Source: Zygaena filipendulae (taxonomy: Eukaryota > Arthropoda > Insecta > Lepidoptera > Zygaenidae). Taken from it: a DNA stretch of 64,000 nucleotides. Both the position numbers and the translations under genes were made by a program. Below the pieces are notes generated by a model. That model made no database searches, was not told the origin of the DNA, and was given only the letters and a program-made list of their open reading frames with translations. This document shows, in pieces, positions 42,661-54,137 of the stretch (position 1 is its first letter; the number at the start of each line of letters is the position of its first letter). Location: NCBI GenBank assembly GCA_907165275.2, contig OU015652.1, positions 11,237,001-11,301,000 on the forward strand, given 5' to 3'.

Positions 42661-42780
42661 TGGGCTTGTTTCCGGGGTATGAAAATCAAAATTCAATTTA
42701 GTCCGTCCTGTAGAGTAATAAAAAATATTGGAAACGTATTTTTTCATTTTTTACGTAATCAAAAAATTTAAAATTACGCC
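42661..42780. repeat. TGACGTCA-family MITE fragment, copy G
   Basis: GGGCTTGTTTCCGGGGTATG, TTTAGTCCGTCCTGTAGAG and 'TTACGTAATCAAAAAATTTA' are family pieces joined with the middle missing. No octamer remains. Confidence 0.6.
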
Positions 42781-43098
42781 GTAGAAGTCTGAATTTTCAG
42801 TGACTAAGAGAGCATAGAACAAGGTATATTCTCAAATTACATTAATTTTTTTATATTTAAAAAGAACGTAATACCCACAGGCCTTAACACTACTTTACAG
42901 TACCTACATTAATATTACATACTTACTATTTAATTTAAAATGCTTCATTGGTAGGTGTGTGTTTAAACTATTTAAAAATATTAGTAAATACTTAAAACAA
43001 GGTTAGCTTAGTTTGAGTAGCGCTGTGTGAAGTGTTTAATTACTGGTATTACTATCTATTGTTATTATTATACTGATAATTATAATATTACTATTTAA
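42781..43098. other. Unassigned AT-rich sequence
   Basis: Strongly AT-rich with ATT/TAT runs. No gene seen. Confidence 0.35.
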
Positions 43099-43570
43099 TT
43101 GTTTAGTCCATCAGTTATCCATACTAATATTATAAAGAGGAAAAGTTTGCGAGTTTGTGAATTGTGAGTTTGTGACGTTTGTGTCCAGAAAATTCTGGAT
43201 CTACTGAACCGATTTTGAATGTTCAACAATGTTCATGAGTGTCATAGTTTCATATACTTTTCATCCCGGAATTCCCGCGGCAACTCCGAAATTACCGCGA
43301 AACCGCGAGGGAACAGCTAGTCATAGGTAATTTTACAAAGACGTAAGTATATATTTCTCTTTTTTAAATTAATGAAAAGATATTTAAATAAATCAAATTA
43401 AAGTTTAGTAGGGCCCGGGGCCCGTGACGTCATAACCACGTAGATGTGAAGTGTGGAGTCGACATTTGGACTCAATTCATTGCTATCTAGCTGTTATTTT
43501 TTGATTAGGTACGTAAAAAGGACAAAATACGTGTCCAATATTTTTAACTAAAATTTGGTGTAAACTATTC
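43099..43570 (+). mobile_element. TGACGTCA-bearing MITE, copy H, interrupted by a Helitron-like element
   Basis: The left piece GTTTAGTCCATCAGTTA ends at 43117. The body resumes at 43321 and includes 'AAAGTTTAGTAGGGCCCGGG', GTGACGTCAT (about 43424) and 'AAAATACGTGTCCAATATTT' near 43525. The 203 bp between belong to the nested element. Confidence 0.7.
43118..43320 (+). mobile_element. Helitron-like element nested in MITE copy H
   Basis: It starts TCCATACTAATATTATAAAG and ends GCGAAACCGCGAGGGAACAG then CTAG, inserted between A43117 and T43321 without target duplication. This gives exact family ends and the A|T target typical of Helitrons. Confidence 0.82.
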
Positions 43571-44050
43571 GTACTTGTGAAATCTCGGGAAACGTAGTTA
43601 AATAGATAGTGCCATAATTATAGTCTCTTCGGGGGCTTAGGATTCAACACAAGCAAATTCGGTAGCTACTTTTAATGTAATGGCTAAAAATCTCTGAAAA
43701 TTGATAGCGACATCACAGTTTTTGACAGTTTTAAGGCGCTACTGCGAGCTCGAACTTCGAAGCGCTGCGCCAGCCGCTCTCTGCGTGGAATGTTGGGATG
43801 GACATCTGCCAGCTCTTTTCTTTTCATATTAATTATTGTTTTACGCGTGTCTAAAGTATTATAATATGCGCAAGAGCGTACACACGCCAATCGCCGCGGG
43901 AAGCTATTCTTAGTTGCATTAAAATTTACGACCGTTTGATTTGCCTCCTTAATCTTTGACAAGGCGAAACAAAACTTTATGTCAATCACGTTTTATGAAT
44001 TTCTAATGCTTCGACGTTGTTAAATTGAGTGCAGCAACAATTTAAATAAG
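43571..44050. other. Unassigned sequence
   Basis: Contains a GC-richer patch (about 43735-43790, 'GAAGCGCTGCGCCAGCCGCT'). The 101-codon minus-strand frame across it (43684-43989) has no recognisable motif. Confidence 0.35.
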
Positions 44051-44256
44051 ATTCCGTTTTATACAGAAAAGGACATATTATAGGTAACTTTTTCCCCGAA
44101 TTCCTGCGAGAACTCCGAAATCAACGCGGGTGAAATTGCATTAAATTTTGCAGGGGTCATTTGTTAGGGGTCCATAAGAGGATATAGAGTATTTTCATCC
44201 CGGAATTCCCGCAGGATCTTCGAAATTAACACGGTTTCACCGCGGGGATTAACTAG
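44051..44256 (+). repeat. Degenerate, partly duplicated Helitron-like element
   Basis: 'GAACTCCGAAATCAACGCGG' appears first, then 'ATCCCGGAATTCCCGCAGGA' and the end GGTTTCACCGCGGGGATTAA then CTAG at 44256. An adjoining decayed copy may extend to about 44408. Confidence 0.5.
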
Positions 44257-44409
44257 TAAATTATAAACAGAAAAAAATTGCTTGTAGAGGGTATTCTCAA
44301 AGCTATAGTTTCCATATGTAATATAGGATATTTTTTATCCTAGAGCAAAGATTTCCCCAGGAAGTGCCGAAATTCACGCAAGCGGAACAGCAGGGAGAAC
44401 CGCTATAGT

Positions 44410-46124
44410 TATAAATATAGAGAAAAGTTTGTTTGTAGGAGATGATCTGGGGAACTACTCGTGGTACTTAATCAATTGTAAAAAAAAACTCCAGAAATTA
44501 TAGTGCTTCGGTTAGGAGTTTGATTTTCGAATTATTATCTACATTTTAATTAATTGTGGTGCGCTATAGAAATCCTGACACGATTTTTTAGTGTGAAATA
44601 TTACAACTAAGCCTCTGATTTTATCGCAGAATATTGTAGGTGTAGCAAGTAATCCTACTTCTGATATCATTCAATTGAAATTTATAAACAGTAGCTTATA
44701 GTTATTCGTGACTTGGTTAAATAAAAAGGAATAGATCATTAAATATTAACAATAGAGGAAAAACTCTTTTATTTTTCTGCTTCTTTTTTCTTTATTATGC
44801 GCGCAAGCAAGCTACCATCACTTTCACAATTCGCTTGTATTTATTACGCTACCAATGTCTTTTGACCAACAATATTTCGACATAGCCCCTTAAACATTTC
44901 TTGACAGCGCTGAATAAAAAGCATTCCCGTTTATTAACGTAGGTATTGCGTTGCTACCTATATGTGAAATTAATAAAATTACTACTTACAGAGCTTGCAG
45001 CGACACAAACTACTAAAAACAATAATATCCGCATAGGCAGTTGTGTTAATTACATACAGATTACAGAACTAGCAGTCACTAAAAAACGTGGCAGTAACAA
45101 ATCTTTTTTTAATATCCACGTAGGTATATTATTATTTATAATAAAAGTGATAATAATATTTTTATTTTTTTGGCGGCGCCACGCATACATTATGTAATAT
45201 ACCTACGGCTCCGTGTTAGAACACGCGAGCTTCTCATTGCTTTCCTACACCATTCAAGACGAGCTTTTTCCACCGCTACGCCGATTTCGCGCCACGTCGC
45301 GTCGCTACGAGTTCCGCGTCCGTTCCAAATTTGAATAAACACAATAAATAAAACGTGCAGAATGTAACACGTAGATTGTTTGTCTCTCAGATGGTGGAAA
45401 AGAAATAGGATTTCTTTCCTACTCTATTATACGTCATACTATTGTTATATTCGGGATAATTAATTAATTCTTATCTCACAAGATTTTTTTACAACACTTC
45501 TTACATTTTGACAAAAATCCAACAAATATCACCTGCTAGTCCTACTACTAAATATCTCCTTACTCGAACTACGTAGGTAGGTATGTATAAAATACAGATA
45601 ACTAACAACATAGTCCATGGGTCCATAATATAATTGAAACGTAAGACGATAAATTCAAACAGCTTTTGCTTATTGTTGGTACGTAAAGTTTTATCAGATT
45701 TATCTAACAGTTACTCACGTATATTTTATGTAAATACATTAAAACAGTGTCATATAATATGCAAACGGCAAAATAAATAGGTACTTTTATTTTAGTTAGA
45801 CGTTACACATTGTTTCAACACAATCAATACCCAATGCATCCGGCATTGAATCATTTTCGATTTGATAATCTTGAAAATGTACTTTATTTCAGTAACAAAC
45901 GCACCGCGGCGCGGCGCTGCAACATCAAAGACTCTCTGAATGTGCGAGTAATAGCTCACTAAACCATATGCCTCTGCATTATGGTACATATCCATGGTAC
46001 AGACATCGCTTTTAAAAATCAATGCACACACACACGTGGGCTACAGCTTTCCAGTCTCACAGGAGTGAAACCAGAACTTTAAGTAGATACATAAAAATAA
46101 AAAATAAAATTAAAATCAGTATGA
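44410..46124. other. 1.7-kb stretch without recognisable gene
   Basis: AT-rich with one GC-rich island at about 45220-45335 ('TTTCGCGCCACGTCGCGTCG'). Open frames lack motifs. Confidence 0.35.
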
Positions 46125-46215
46125 TATTTTATTTATTTATTTAAATTTAAATAAATCACGTACTTGATGCCACAGCGGCATTCTCTGTCAGTCGACACAG
46201 TACAGCGAGTTTACT
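46125..46215 (-). repeat. LINE 3' tail fragment
   Basis: 'TTTTATTTATTTATTTAAAT', 'TTGATGCCACAGCGGCATTC' and 'TCTGTCAGTCGACA' match the 22271 copy. Confidence 0.55.
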
Positions 46216-46802
46216 TAACGAACCATTTCAAAGAGAATATCTATGGATAAAAGTTGCTTGTCAGTTTGTTTTTAAATCGCGTGTTCGGCAAAAATCATCA
46301 CGTAAATTACGGTTATCTTAGTTTAGAAAGGATTATTATTTGACTTAATTACAGTCCTATATCCCATATGTAATGTTTATTTGACTAAATGACTTTCTTT
46401 GTATTTATACTATATTTTGTCTATTTTTTATGATAGTTACTCAGTTTGCATTTACAGGTTACATTTTTGGTTTTCATATTTCCTTTTGTTGGTGCGTGAC
46501 AACGGGCTGTCAATTGAGAACCGCCGCCGTTATGTGTAATGCCAATTAACATTAATTTATTAAACTTGTCTGATTGCGGCAGTTTTGTTTTAAAAATCTT
46601 TACTTAACTAAGTAATCATTAAAGTCGACTCTGAGTGCGGCGGCTAGCTAATGCTGAGTTAATTACCCTTTCGGCAGAGCATGCAAGATATGCCTTTGAA
46701 GAATGGTTTAGATTATAGACACTCGTTTATTTGTTTGTTTTTTTTTCTTATGTGTTGTGCTTGTTCTTTCTTTCTTACTCTAATCAACAATAGAGTAGTT
46801 TC
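46216..46802. other. Unassigned sequence
   Basis: No gene or repeat recognised. Confidence 0.35.
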
Positions 46803-47110
46803 CGGGATACGAAAATCAAAATTCTATTTAATTCGTCAGTTAGATAATAAAAAAATAATAGACACTTATTTTTTTCTTTTTTAAATTATTGAAGAAATAC
46901 TAAGATAAAACGCATTAAAGTTTAGGAGTTGGGGGCTCTTGACGTCATAATACGTGCTATAAACTGTAGGACAGCGTGACGTCACGCGACATTTCGACTA
47001 ATGTATCTCGGTTATTTTTTCATTACCTACGTAAAAAAATTAAAAATACGTGTCCAATATTTTTTATTAATCTACAAGACGGACTAAACCAAAATTTGGT
47101 TGACATGCCC
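46803..47110 (+). mobile_element. TGACGTCA-bearing MITE, copy I
   Basis: GGGATACGAAAATCAAAATT on the left, GACGGACTA and TTGACATGCCC on the right, two TGACGTCA octamers (about 46940 and 46978). Confidence 0.75.
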
Positions 47111-47344
47111 ATTACGTAATTTTTGGTCAGTCTGGACTCTGTTACCTATCTCAGCCCAGTTACAAACGTTTTATACACCTAACATTATTATTAGCTTGCA
47201 ATACGAGGTAGGTACCTAGAGAAAAATAAATGAGAGTTTCAAATTGAAACCGCTTTGAAATAGTGTCAAACGCTCGGCGACGCATAGCCGTAGAACACGA
47301 CACTGGAACAAACGAAACAAATCAAAGCAATTGTGAAAACACTC

Positions 47345-47758
47345 TATTATAATCCACGTCACAACTGATCACACAGATCCATTTCCCACAGCTATAAGCT
47401 TGTGTCGTGGAAACCAAGCAAACGCGATATATAGTAGGTACGGGAAGTTTGTTGCGCAGCTTCTTCTCTTCAGCCATAGCAATAGAAAGCTGTGAAGGGC
47501 TGATATTTTATGGGTGCTGTGATAATAATTATAATTTTATTGACCAACTTTAAACAAAATTATTTGATTTTGAATTTATTACATAATATATTATACTATA
47601 GGTATATATATAATATATATTATAAACACGCCCAGGCTGGAAAATGAGACCATGTGTTCACTGTTCATCACACAAAGTCCACCCTCACCGGGAATCGAAC
47701 CGGAACCTCTTGATTAGCGGGTAGGCATGGTGACCTACTGCGCCAATCGGGTCGTCAT
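47345..47758 (-). mobile_element. tRNA-derived SINE, interrupted
   Basis: On the minus strand the head reads GACGACCCGATTGGCGCAGT, with an A box TGGCGCAGTAGG and a B box GGTTCGATTCC (RNA polymerase III promoter). The tail phrases 'TTGGTTTCCACGACACAAGC' and 'AGATCTGTGT'-like sequence also occur in the copy at 63250-63510. About 135 bp (roughly 47440-47576) of another repeat interrupts it. Confidence 0.75.
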
Positions 47759-48770
47759 ATTCTACTGTTCATTTAGTATCGTGTGTAGTTACTTTTCATT
47801 GACTATAAGATATTGCGGCGTTCCGATATAACGAAATTATCCTTATCGCGTAAGTATAGAGCGTGTACGATGCTTCCCAAGTCCCAACATATTCTATAAG
47901 TCTGTAATGAGCCTGTAAATCCTCCTAAACACTAACTTAGGTACAAGGGAGCGCATAAAGGATTTTAGTATGCTGTAATGGCAAAAGCAGACATTTACAT
48001 AATCATAATAATTATGCTGTAATCTATATCCCACCAAAAACATTCTGTAAAAAACTAGCCAAGTCTCGATGGAGCTGCTTGTTTATCTCTGAAAAGTAAT
48101 GAAATCTAGATAAAGTCGTACCAAGTCTAAGGTTCCTTACTGCAATTTCTTTATTTTTAATGTTGTATTATAGTTAATGTTGTGTGACTTGGCCGTTGAA
48201 CATTCTTTATTTGTATAATGTTCGAGTAGAATAAAGTTAATCTTTCGACTATTTCTTCTTGTAAACTTGTAAGTATAAGTATAAGAGCCAGTCTAGTCTT
48301 ATCCAGAGTTTTCCTTTAATTTTATTTATATGAGTATTAAAAGCAGAAGGGGAGGCATTTTCCCAGCAGTGGGACGTTATAGGCTAGATTAAATTAGAAG
48401 ATATGTCCCACTAAGTTGGATTTTTGCAATGACAGTCGATTTTTTTTATGTACCAATAGTAGAAGGGGGCATTACCATATCTCTAATACAGCTGAGACCA
48501 GCTTCTTCTTCATTATCAGATACTTCAGACCTTCGATTTTTGACATCAAATGAAGCGACCTACCAAGTTGAATATTTTTTGTAAAGGCGGTATGTCGATC
48601 TCTAATAGTTTGGTTGGGCTCTTGTATTTTCTAATCAGGGTCACCAGGTACTCCAGATCTTCGATTATCCTAGTTTTTATAGTTTTCCCTTTATGTGGCC
48701 ATTAAATCCTAACTTTGTACCAAATTTCAGCTTCTGAGTTTATGGGAAGTACTATTTCTATTCTGATGAT
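47759..48770. other. Unassigned sequence
   Basis: AT-rich. No gene seen. Confidence 0.35.
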
Positions 48771-48771
48771 C

Positions 48772-48808
48772 ATGAGTGAGTGAGTGAGTGAGTGAGTGAG
48801 TGAGTGTC
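48772..48808 (+). repeat. GAGT microsatellite
   Basis: About eight tandem GAGT units. Confidence 0.9.
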
Positions 48809-49070
48809 ATAAATGTGAAACTTTGCTTTCGCTTAACTTCGGAACTAAAAGACCTACAGACTTGAAATTTGGGATTTTAAATATATGATTATAGCTTACT
48901 GATTGGCGAAAATTTCTGCGTTCTGGTCTTATCCAGAGGTTCTTAAATAGGGGCCTGAAAATGCGGCGAAATGCTTCCAGTAAAGGATGGTACGGCAGTG
49001 TTTGCTTTGCGCTCGACTTGGCGGGGGCACTGCCGTGCCCCCCTATATATAAAATGTTTTATCTTGAATG
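48809..49070 (+). repeat. Dispersed repeat ending in a perfect GC hairpin
   Basis: 'TTCGGAACTAAAAGACCTAC' leads to GGGGGCACTGCCGTGCCCCC at 49023-49042 (8-bp stem, 4-base loop), followed by CTATATATAAAA. It looks like a repeat end but the family is unknown. Confidence 0.4.
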
Positions 49071-49909
49071 ACTGATGAATCAACGTACAGCCGTAGAGAC
49101 CTGAAACTTGGACCTTGGACCTTATTCTTATTTCTAATACAAAAACTACCTATAGTGTTTCAGACGCCAGCGTTACCAACTTGCAATGTTTCAATATTAT
49201 AAAATAATAGAAGATTTTCTTAATTTTAATTTGAACCCCTAAATCTTCTCTTAGTATAATGTAGATAGTAGGTATTTGTGTTGTTTCTTAGTATTACGTG
49301 CACTTTGTAGGTATGTCTGTTCCCTAAAGTTTAAATTAATACCGATGGCCTTGTAGAGATTTGGACATAGATTTTAAGATTTGTTCATCCACACAATTCA
49401 ATTTATACTCTATCACAAACGTATAGATCACATATTAGAAAATCTAGGAAGCCCTACACGTTTCTTACGCGTGGGCCTTGCACTTGGCTCGCCTCCAGGA
49501 ATCACCTGCCGACCTGTACAGTAGTGGATAATCTTGTAAATAATATTTACCGCTCCATCTAACAGTCTCATTGTTGTTAAAACCTATTACCACTTTACAT
49601 AAACATTGTCAAAGTTGGAATAATATTATGAACTGAAATTGTTTTTCGCATAAAAACACTCGTACCAAAGAAACATCTAAAGTAGAGCTTATCTAAACTA
49701 AAATGACACGTCCCACTACTCAATAAGCAGTTTTAGATGTGCGATATCATGTATTGATAATATCTCTTTATTATGGTGAGTGCGGCAACACTATGCGGCA
49801 ACTGAGGACTAATGGCAAGACCAGATTTATACGTGTCGTATCAATATTTTAACATTTGTGCGTGTGCTTATGCACAGGGGCGCGTCATTTTAGCTTAGAT
49901 ACCTGCTTA
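49071..49909. other. Unassigned AT-rich sequence
   Basis: No gene or repeat recognised. Confidence 0.35.
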
Positions 49910-50096
49910 TCTAATATATAAAATTCTCGTGTCACAATGTTCGTTCCCATACTCCTCCGAAACGGCTTGACCGATTCTCATGAAATTTTTTATGCATATT
50001 CAGTAGGTCTGAGAATCGGCTACTATCTATTTTTAATCCCGGAATCCCCGCGGGAACTCCGAAACTCACGCGGGTGACACCGCGGGGCACAGCTAG
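49910..50096 (+). mobile_element. Helitron-like element, second subfamily
   Basis: Starts TCTAATATATAAAATTCTCG. The body 'AAACGGCTTGACCGATTCTC' differs from the main family. Ends GGGTGACACCGCGGGGCACA then GCTAG at 50096. Confidence 0.75.
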
Positions 50097-50579
50097 TTGT
50101 TAGATAAAATTTTCATTCATCTTGACTAACAAGTAACAAGCATGTTCAAATTTGTTGAAAATTATAATACTTGCCGTACATTATCTTAAAAAAAGGATTC
50201 AATAGAAATCCCCTGTAAACCCGAAATTGCAAAAGTAGTGTTTGAGCGTGTTACTTACGTAAATACGTAATCTTATGAAACTTTCCCATTCATCATTAAC
50301 CAAGATTGATGGTGATTGTGAACGCTTGGCTCCGTGATGGGTCGACTTGTTGAGCGTCACATGCGCACACCACACACCACTTACAGCGAGATGCCAACCG
50401 ATGCGATTTATTTGTTCGATTAACTTGCCAAAAACATGAACAAGTACACAATGAAAAATTTGGCGTGTCACTGCGTTGGTTGCATCCCGTGAATACCTAT
50501 GACTTTAAACCTGATATACACCCTATAAGTTAAAACAAACACAAATGGGGCACATTCATTGCCGTAACGTGATTTATTA
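50097..50579. other. Unassigned sequence
   Basis: The 90-codon minus-strand frame 50199-50471 has no recognisable motif. Confidence 0.3.
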
Positions 50580-50765
50580 CTAGCTGTTCCCCGCGATTTC
50601 ACCCGCGGTAATTTCGGAGTTCTCACGTGAATTCCGGGATAAAAAATACCCTGTATCTCTTTTTACCCCTAACAACGTGTATTGCAAATCATGATGATAA
50701 GCGTAACAATCAAACATACTCATACTCACATTCGTATTAAGTACCTATTAAGTACCTATTATAAA
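50580..50765 (-). mobile_element. Helitron-like non-autonomous element
   Basis: The plus strand starts CTAGCTGTTCCCCGCGATTT, then 'GGTAATTTCGGAGTTCTCAC'. The 5' end is vague and includes a duplicated 'AAGTACCTATT'. Confidence 0.65.
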
Positions 50766-50954
50766 TACCTATTAAGTTAGGATATAATGATAAGGCTTGG
50801 ACATTTACCTCACGACGTAACATCTTGTACTATATGGGTGACAGAAAGATATTAACTATGTATATTAGGATAACAGAGAGGTTCTTATGGATATCACAAC
50901 TCGGTGGCGTGCAGTGACACTCAAACGTTCATCGGCTGCATCTCTACATCTGCA

Positions 50955-51400
50955 TAGAAGGGGGGGGCATGACGGGGTCGCGAGGTAAGACGGGGTACTG
51001 CACATATACAAGAAACCAGACGTTTGTGGATAGAAAGCAATAAGGCAATGGGAAGCCTCATTCGACCAACGGTCAATGCGAGAGAAATGGTGAGTGTGAG
51101 TGCAGGCGTTTTTTTGTTTACAAACGGAAAACTGTATTAACGTTTTGACGATCCAATTTTGTGAAAGGTCAAACGTCATTATTTTAAGGTAATTATGATC
51201 ACCACATTTATCTTTTTGATCTTTGTTTATTAGTATTGTTTATTTTGATATGGTATGTTGTTTGTATGAATCCGTTAAACATTTTATTAGTAAAATTTAT
51301 TTTTGTTGAAATTTACCTTTTGAGGCAAGATGGGGTGTGGGGCATGATAGGGCATTTTGGCAAAATGGGTTGTGGGTCTGAGTTCATTTAAATTTCAAAA
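50955..51400. other. G-rich flank of the pogo remnant
   Basis: 'GGGGGGGCATGACGGGGTCG' (about 50961) and 'GGCAAGATGGGGTGTGGGGC' (about 51324) resemble the sequence just after the remnant ('ATGGGGCAAGATGG', about 51881). These may be decayed element ends; unproven. Confidence 0.25.
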
Positions 51401-51436
51401 TAAATAACATTGGTTAATTTTCTTTTAGGTTAAATC

Positions 51437-51830
51437 ATGGTACGTACTTACAAGAAAATAACCAAAAGAGGAAAGTGGCCGAAAGATGCTATTAAAACAG
51501 CGATAGTTAAAGTTTTAAGCAAAGAGATGGGATACAAAAAATTATAATGTGGCTCAGACTACTTCAGAGCAATATGATAAGAAACTGAATGAAGGTGGTG
51601 AAGTTACTATTAGTTTACCTTTTAATCTCGAAAAGAACTACATTTACACCTAATGAAGAAGACGAAATAGAAGAATATCTGAAATATATGGAAAACCATC
51701 TTTTTGGCCGAATAACTAATGAACTGGAACGTCTACCATATCAATTGGCAATTAAAAATGGAAAGACAAAAGGTGTGGACAATGAAGATCTGGAGGAAAT
51801 ACACATTTATTTTGTTTGTTTTGTGAGAAT
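51437..51830 (+). pseudogene. Broken pogo-like transposase (N-terminal part)
   Basis: From ATG 51437 the frame reads MVRTYKKITKRGKWPKDAI and ends EMGYKKL at a stop. This is the psq-type DNA-binding start of pogo/Tigger-like transposases. A second frame, reached after a frameshift, reads FTPNEEDEIEEYLKYMENHL and LPYQLAIKNGKTK, which matches the next segment of that family. The rest of the DNA-binding region and the whole DDE domain are absent. It is clearly non-functional. Confidence 0.65.
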
Positions 51831-51939
51831 GATTAGCCTTCACCAATTTGCCCCAATTCACTACCCCATCATACCCCATAGCATGGGGCAAGATGGTTTT
51901 TCATAATGGTTTTTCATGATTTATTAATATATATTCAGC

Positions 51940-52168
51940 AGGGCAATTATACATAACTTTTGTTTGCTATCATAGTTCAGTTTCAATCAGAAAAATGGTG
52001 AATTTGTGATTAATTAATCATGTTTAGACAGTTTCTACTTTTGAAGTATATTTATTTTGGTTGACTGATAGATATCTTAGGTGTCTAAACGTGCTTTTTG
52101 TATAATCGCAAAACCGCATTTTTTTTATTGCAACCCAAAAGTGATAGAAACAAAAATTACTTTAGGTT
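51940..52168 (+). mobile_element. Small MITE, copy 1 (pair with 56809)
   Basis: 'ATTTGTGATTAATTAATCAT', 'TTTTGAAGTATATTTATTT' and 'TTGCAACC' are shared with 56809-57015. The ends are less well preserved here (ATAACTTTTGTTTG and CAAAAATTACTT). Confidence 0.6.
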
Positions 52169-53930
52169 CCCAGGTGTTGTATACATCTGTCTTAGACCTC
52201 AAATAAACTTAATATGACGAATAAAATGAACGTTTGGCAGTTTATAGGATTCCAAATATTAGAAGAAAAAATAGAATACTTATAAGACGGTGTCCATCAG
52301 TCTGTCTGTCAAAGAATTTTATACGAGAACTAAGTAAACAGAAACTTAAAATTAGGCAGAATGATAGATCTTGATGACGCGCACATTTATATTATAGTTC
52401 GTCACACTGGATAAAAAAATTTAGATAAATTTGGTGAGTCAGTTTGGTGCCAAAAAACAGCTAAACAAATTATCGTTTATCATTTGAAAGAATTGAATCA
52501 GTATAGACTTCAGTGGTCTGATGATACATAAATAAAATGTGCCAAAAATATGAAACAAAAATACCGTAGAATGAATTAGGGTTAAAACTTGGTAGTTAAT
52601 AGCCATATATTACAAGGAACCTGCATGTTTTGATGACATGTAATATGTAGTTGCGGGGGAAAAGGTTATATTAGCAACTATAGAACCTACAGAACTCTTA
52701 TTATACGAGCCTGATATTATATCTAGTCAGGAACATATTAAGTTCTTCAACAAATTTTTATTGTATGAGACATTTTTTTATTTATTCACCCTTATTTGGA
52801 AATTGAGAACAATGTTGTTTTTCAAAAATATTGTCCTTTCATCAAACATCATTGAATTGGAGAAGATTAAACAGATCAAATTACGTATACAGGGCGCCCC
52901 ACGGATATGCTACATGGAGGGAAAGTAAATATGATTATATGCAAATGCATATATCGCAATCAAATTCAAGGTACACCAGGTGCCTGCGACGTTAAGGGTT
53001 ACATATTTGTAAGTAGGTAGTCATAAAACTAATTAACACTAGTATAGTATTATAAGTATTATATGTGGTAACACGCAAGTGATACGGCGTCACCCAATTC
53101 ATTCAGTTAATTCGTTCGTTGTAATTTGTGTAAATAATAACAGATTCTAAAAATTCTTTCACTGAAAGTAAGCTACAGTATTCCTGAGTGAGATAGGTAA
53201 CTTTCGATCCCGATAAAAAGAAGGCTCGTATACCTACGTTAATTATCGAGTGTAGGTACGAGTATATGTATATGCATATGTATGCATTTAAATTATAATT
53301 TATTCAATTTCGAGCAATATTAAGAACCCAGTATTCTTGTCGTAAGAACTAAACTAAATTGCGTGAAAAAGTTTTTTAATGCGCTGAACTGAAGCGTTAT
53401 AAGTTCGCATTAGTACAACCTTTCGATTAGTTATGTGCTACGCCGCGTAGCAGCTCGTAGCAAGCTCGACGGCCTTTCTAAACAACACAATTTTGAATTT
53501 ATAAGGGCAAGTGAATGTGGTAAGGATTTATGTAATACTTTTAAAAGTATTATTTTTATATTGCATTATTTTTACATATGCATAAGTACTTAAATTATAT
53601 ATTTATTTAATTAGATTATTTGTAAAAATATATTGTAACGGATAAAACATTTGTTTATTAAAAATTCATTTAAATTTTGGTGATAAAAATATAAACGAAA
53701 CAGCAGTAGGTATGTGTAACATAATTTTACACATACAATTGTTGAAGTTCATTAGTTACATGAAGTTTATTCGAGGTATTGTGTAAATTAAAGGTAGCTT
53801 TAAAATTTTTGTGCTTTATCTTTCAGCCATTACTGTTCGTGGCATAATGAGTCTTAATTCGTTGAGTTAAAGTGTTACGATGTGCATCTTGAACAGATGT
53901 AAGCCGGTAGCGCCGATATAGCTGGCACTC
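52169..53930. other. 1.8-kb stretch without recognisable gene
   Basis: AT-rich; GC content rises near 53440-53475 and again towards the candidate promoter at 53.95 kb. Confidence 0.35.
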
Positions 53931-53950
53931 AGCCCGCTGCCCACCACAAA

Positions 53951-53959
53951 GCTTATAAA
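53951..53959 (+). promoter_or_regulatory. TATA box of a candidate distal promoter
   Basis: CTTATAAAAGAGGGGCG in a locally GC-rich setting; the sequence about 30 bp downstream (GCGCCGCACTCCTGATACTG) could hold the start site. Confidence 0.5.
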
Positions 53960-53984
53960 AGAGGGGCGACGATTAGAACCCGCG

Positions 53985-54137
53985 CCCGGCGCGCCGCACT
54001 CCTGATACTGACGCTGTCCTGATGGGGCGCGCCAACTTAACACGATAATTTCTTAATTAATAAAAAAAACGATTCCTTTTTTAAACTGGACGAATGAAAG
54101 CAAACCAGTGATTGGGACCAAGTGTTATAGTGATACG
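53985..54137 (+). other. Candidate non-coding first exon (possibly SERCA)
   Basis: The start is set about 30 bp after the TATA box and the end by the donor GTAAGT at 54138. It contains an early ATG in a short frame only. It points towards the SERCA coding exon 8 kb away, the next plus-strand exon I can see. Linkage is inferred. Confidence 0.35.

Noticed and set aside
47660..47758. Functional tRNA gene on the minus strand
   Set aside because: A and B boxes are present, but the arms do not form a full cloverleaf that I can draw and a second decayed copy has the same downstream body, so it is a SINE head.
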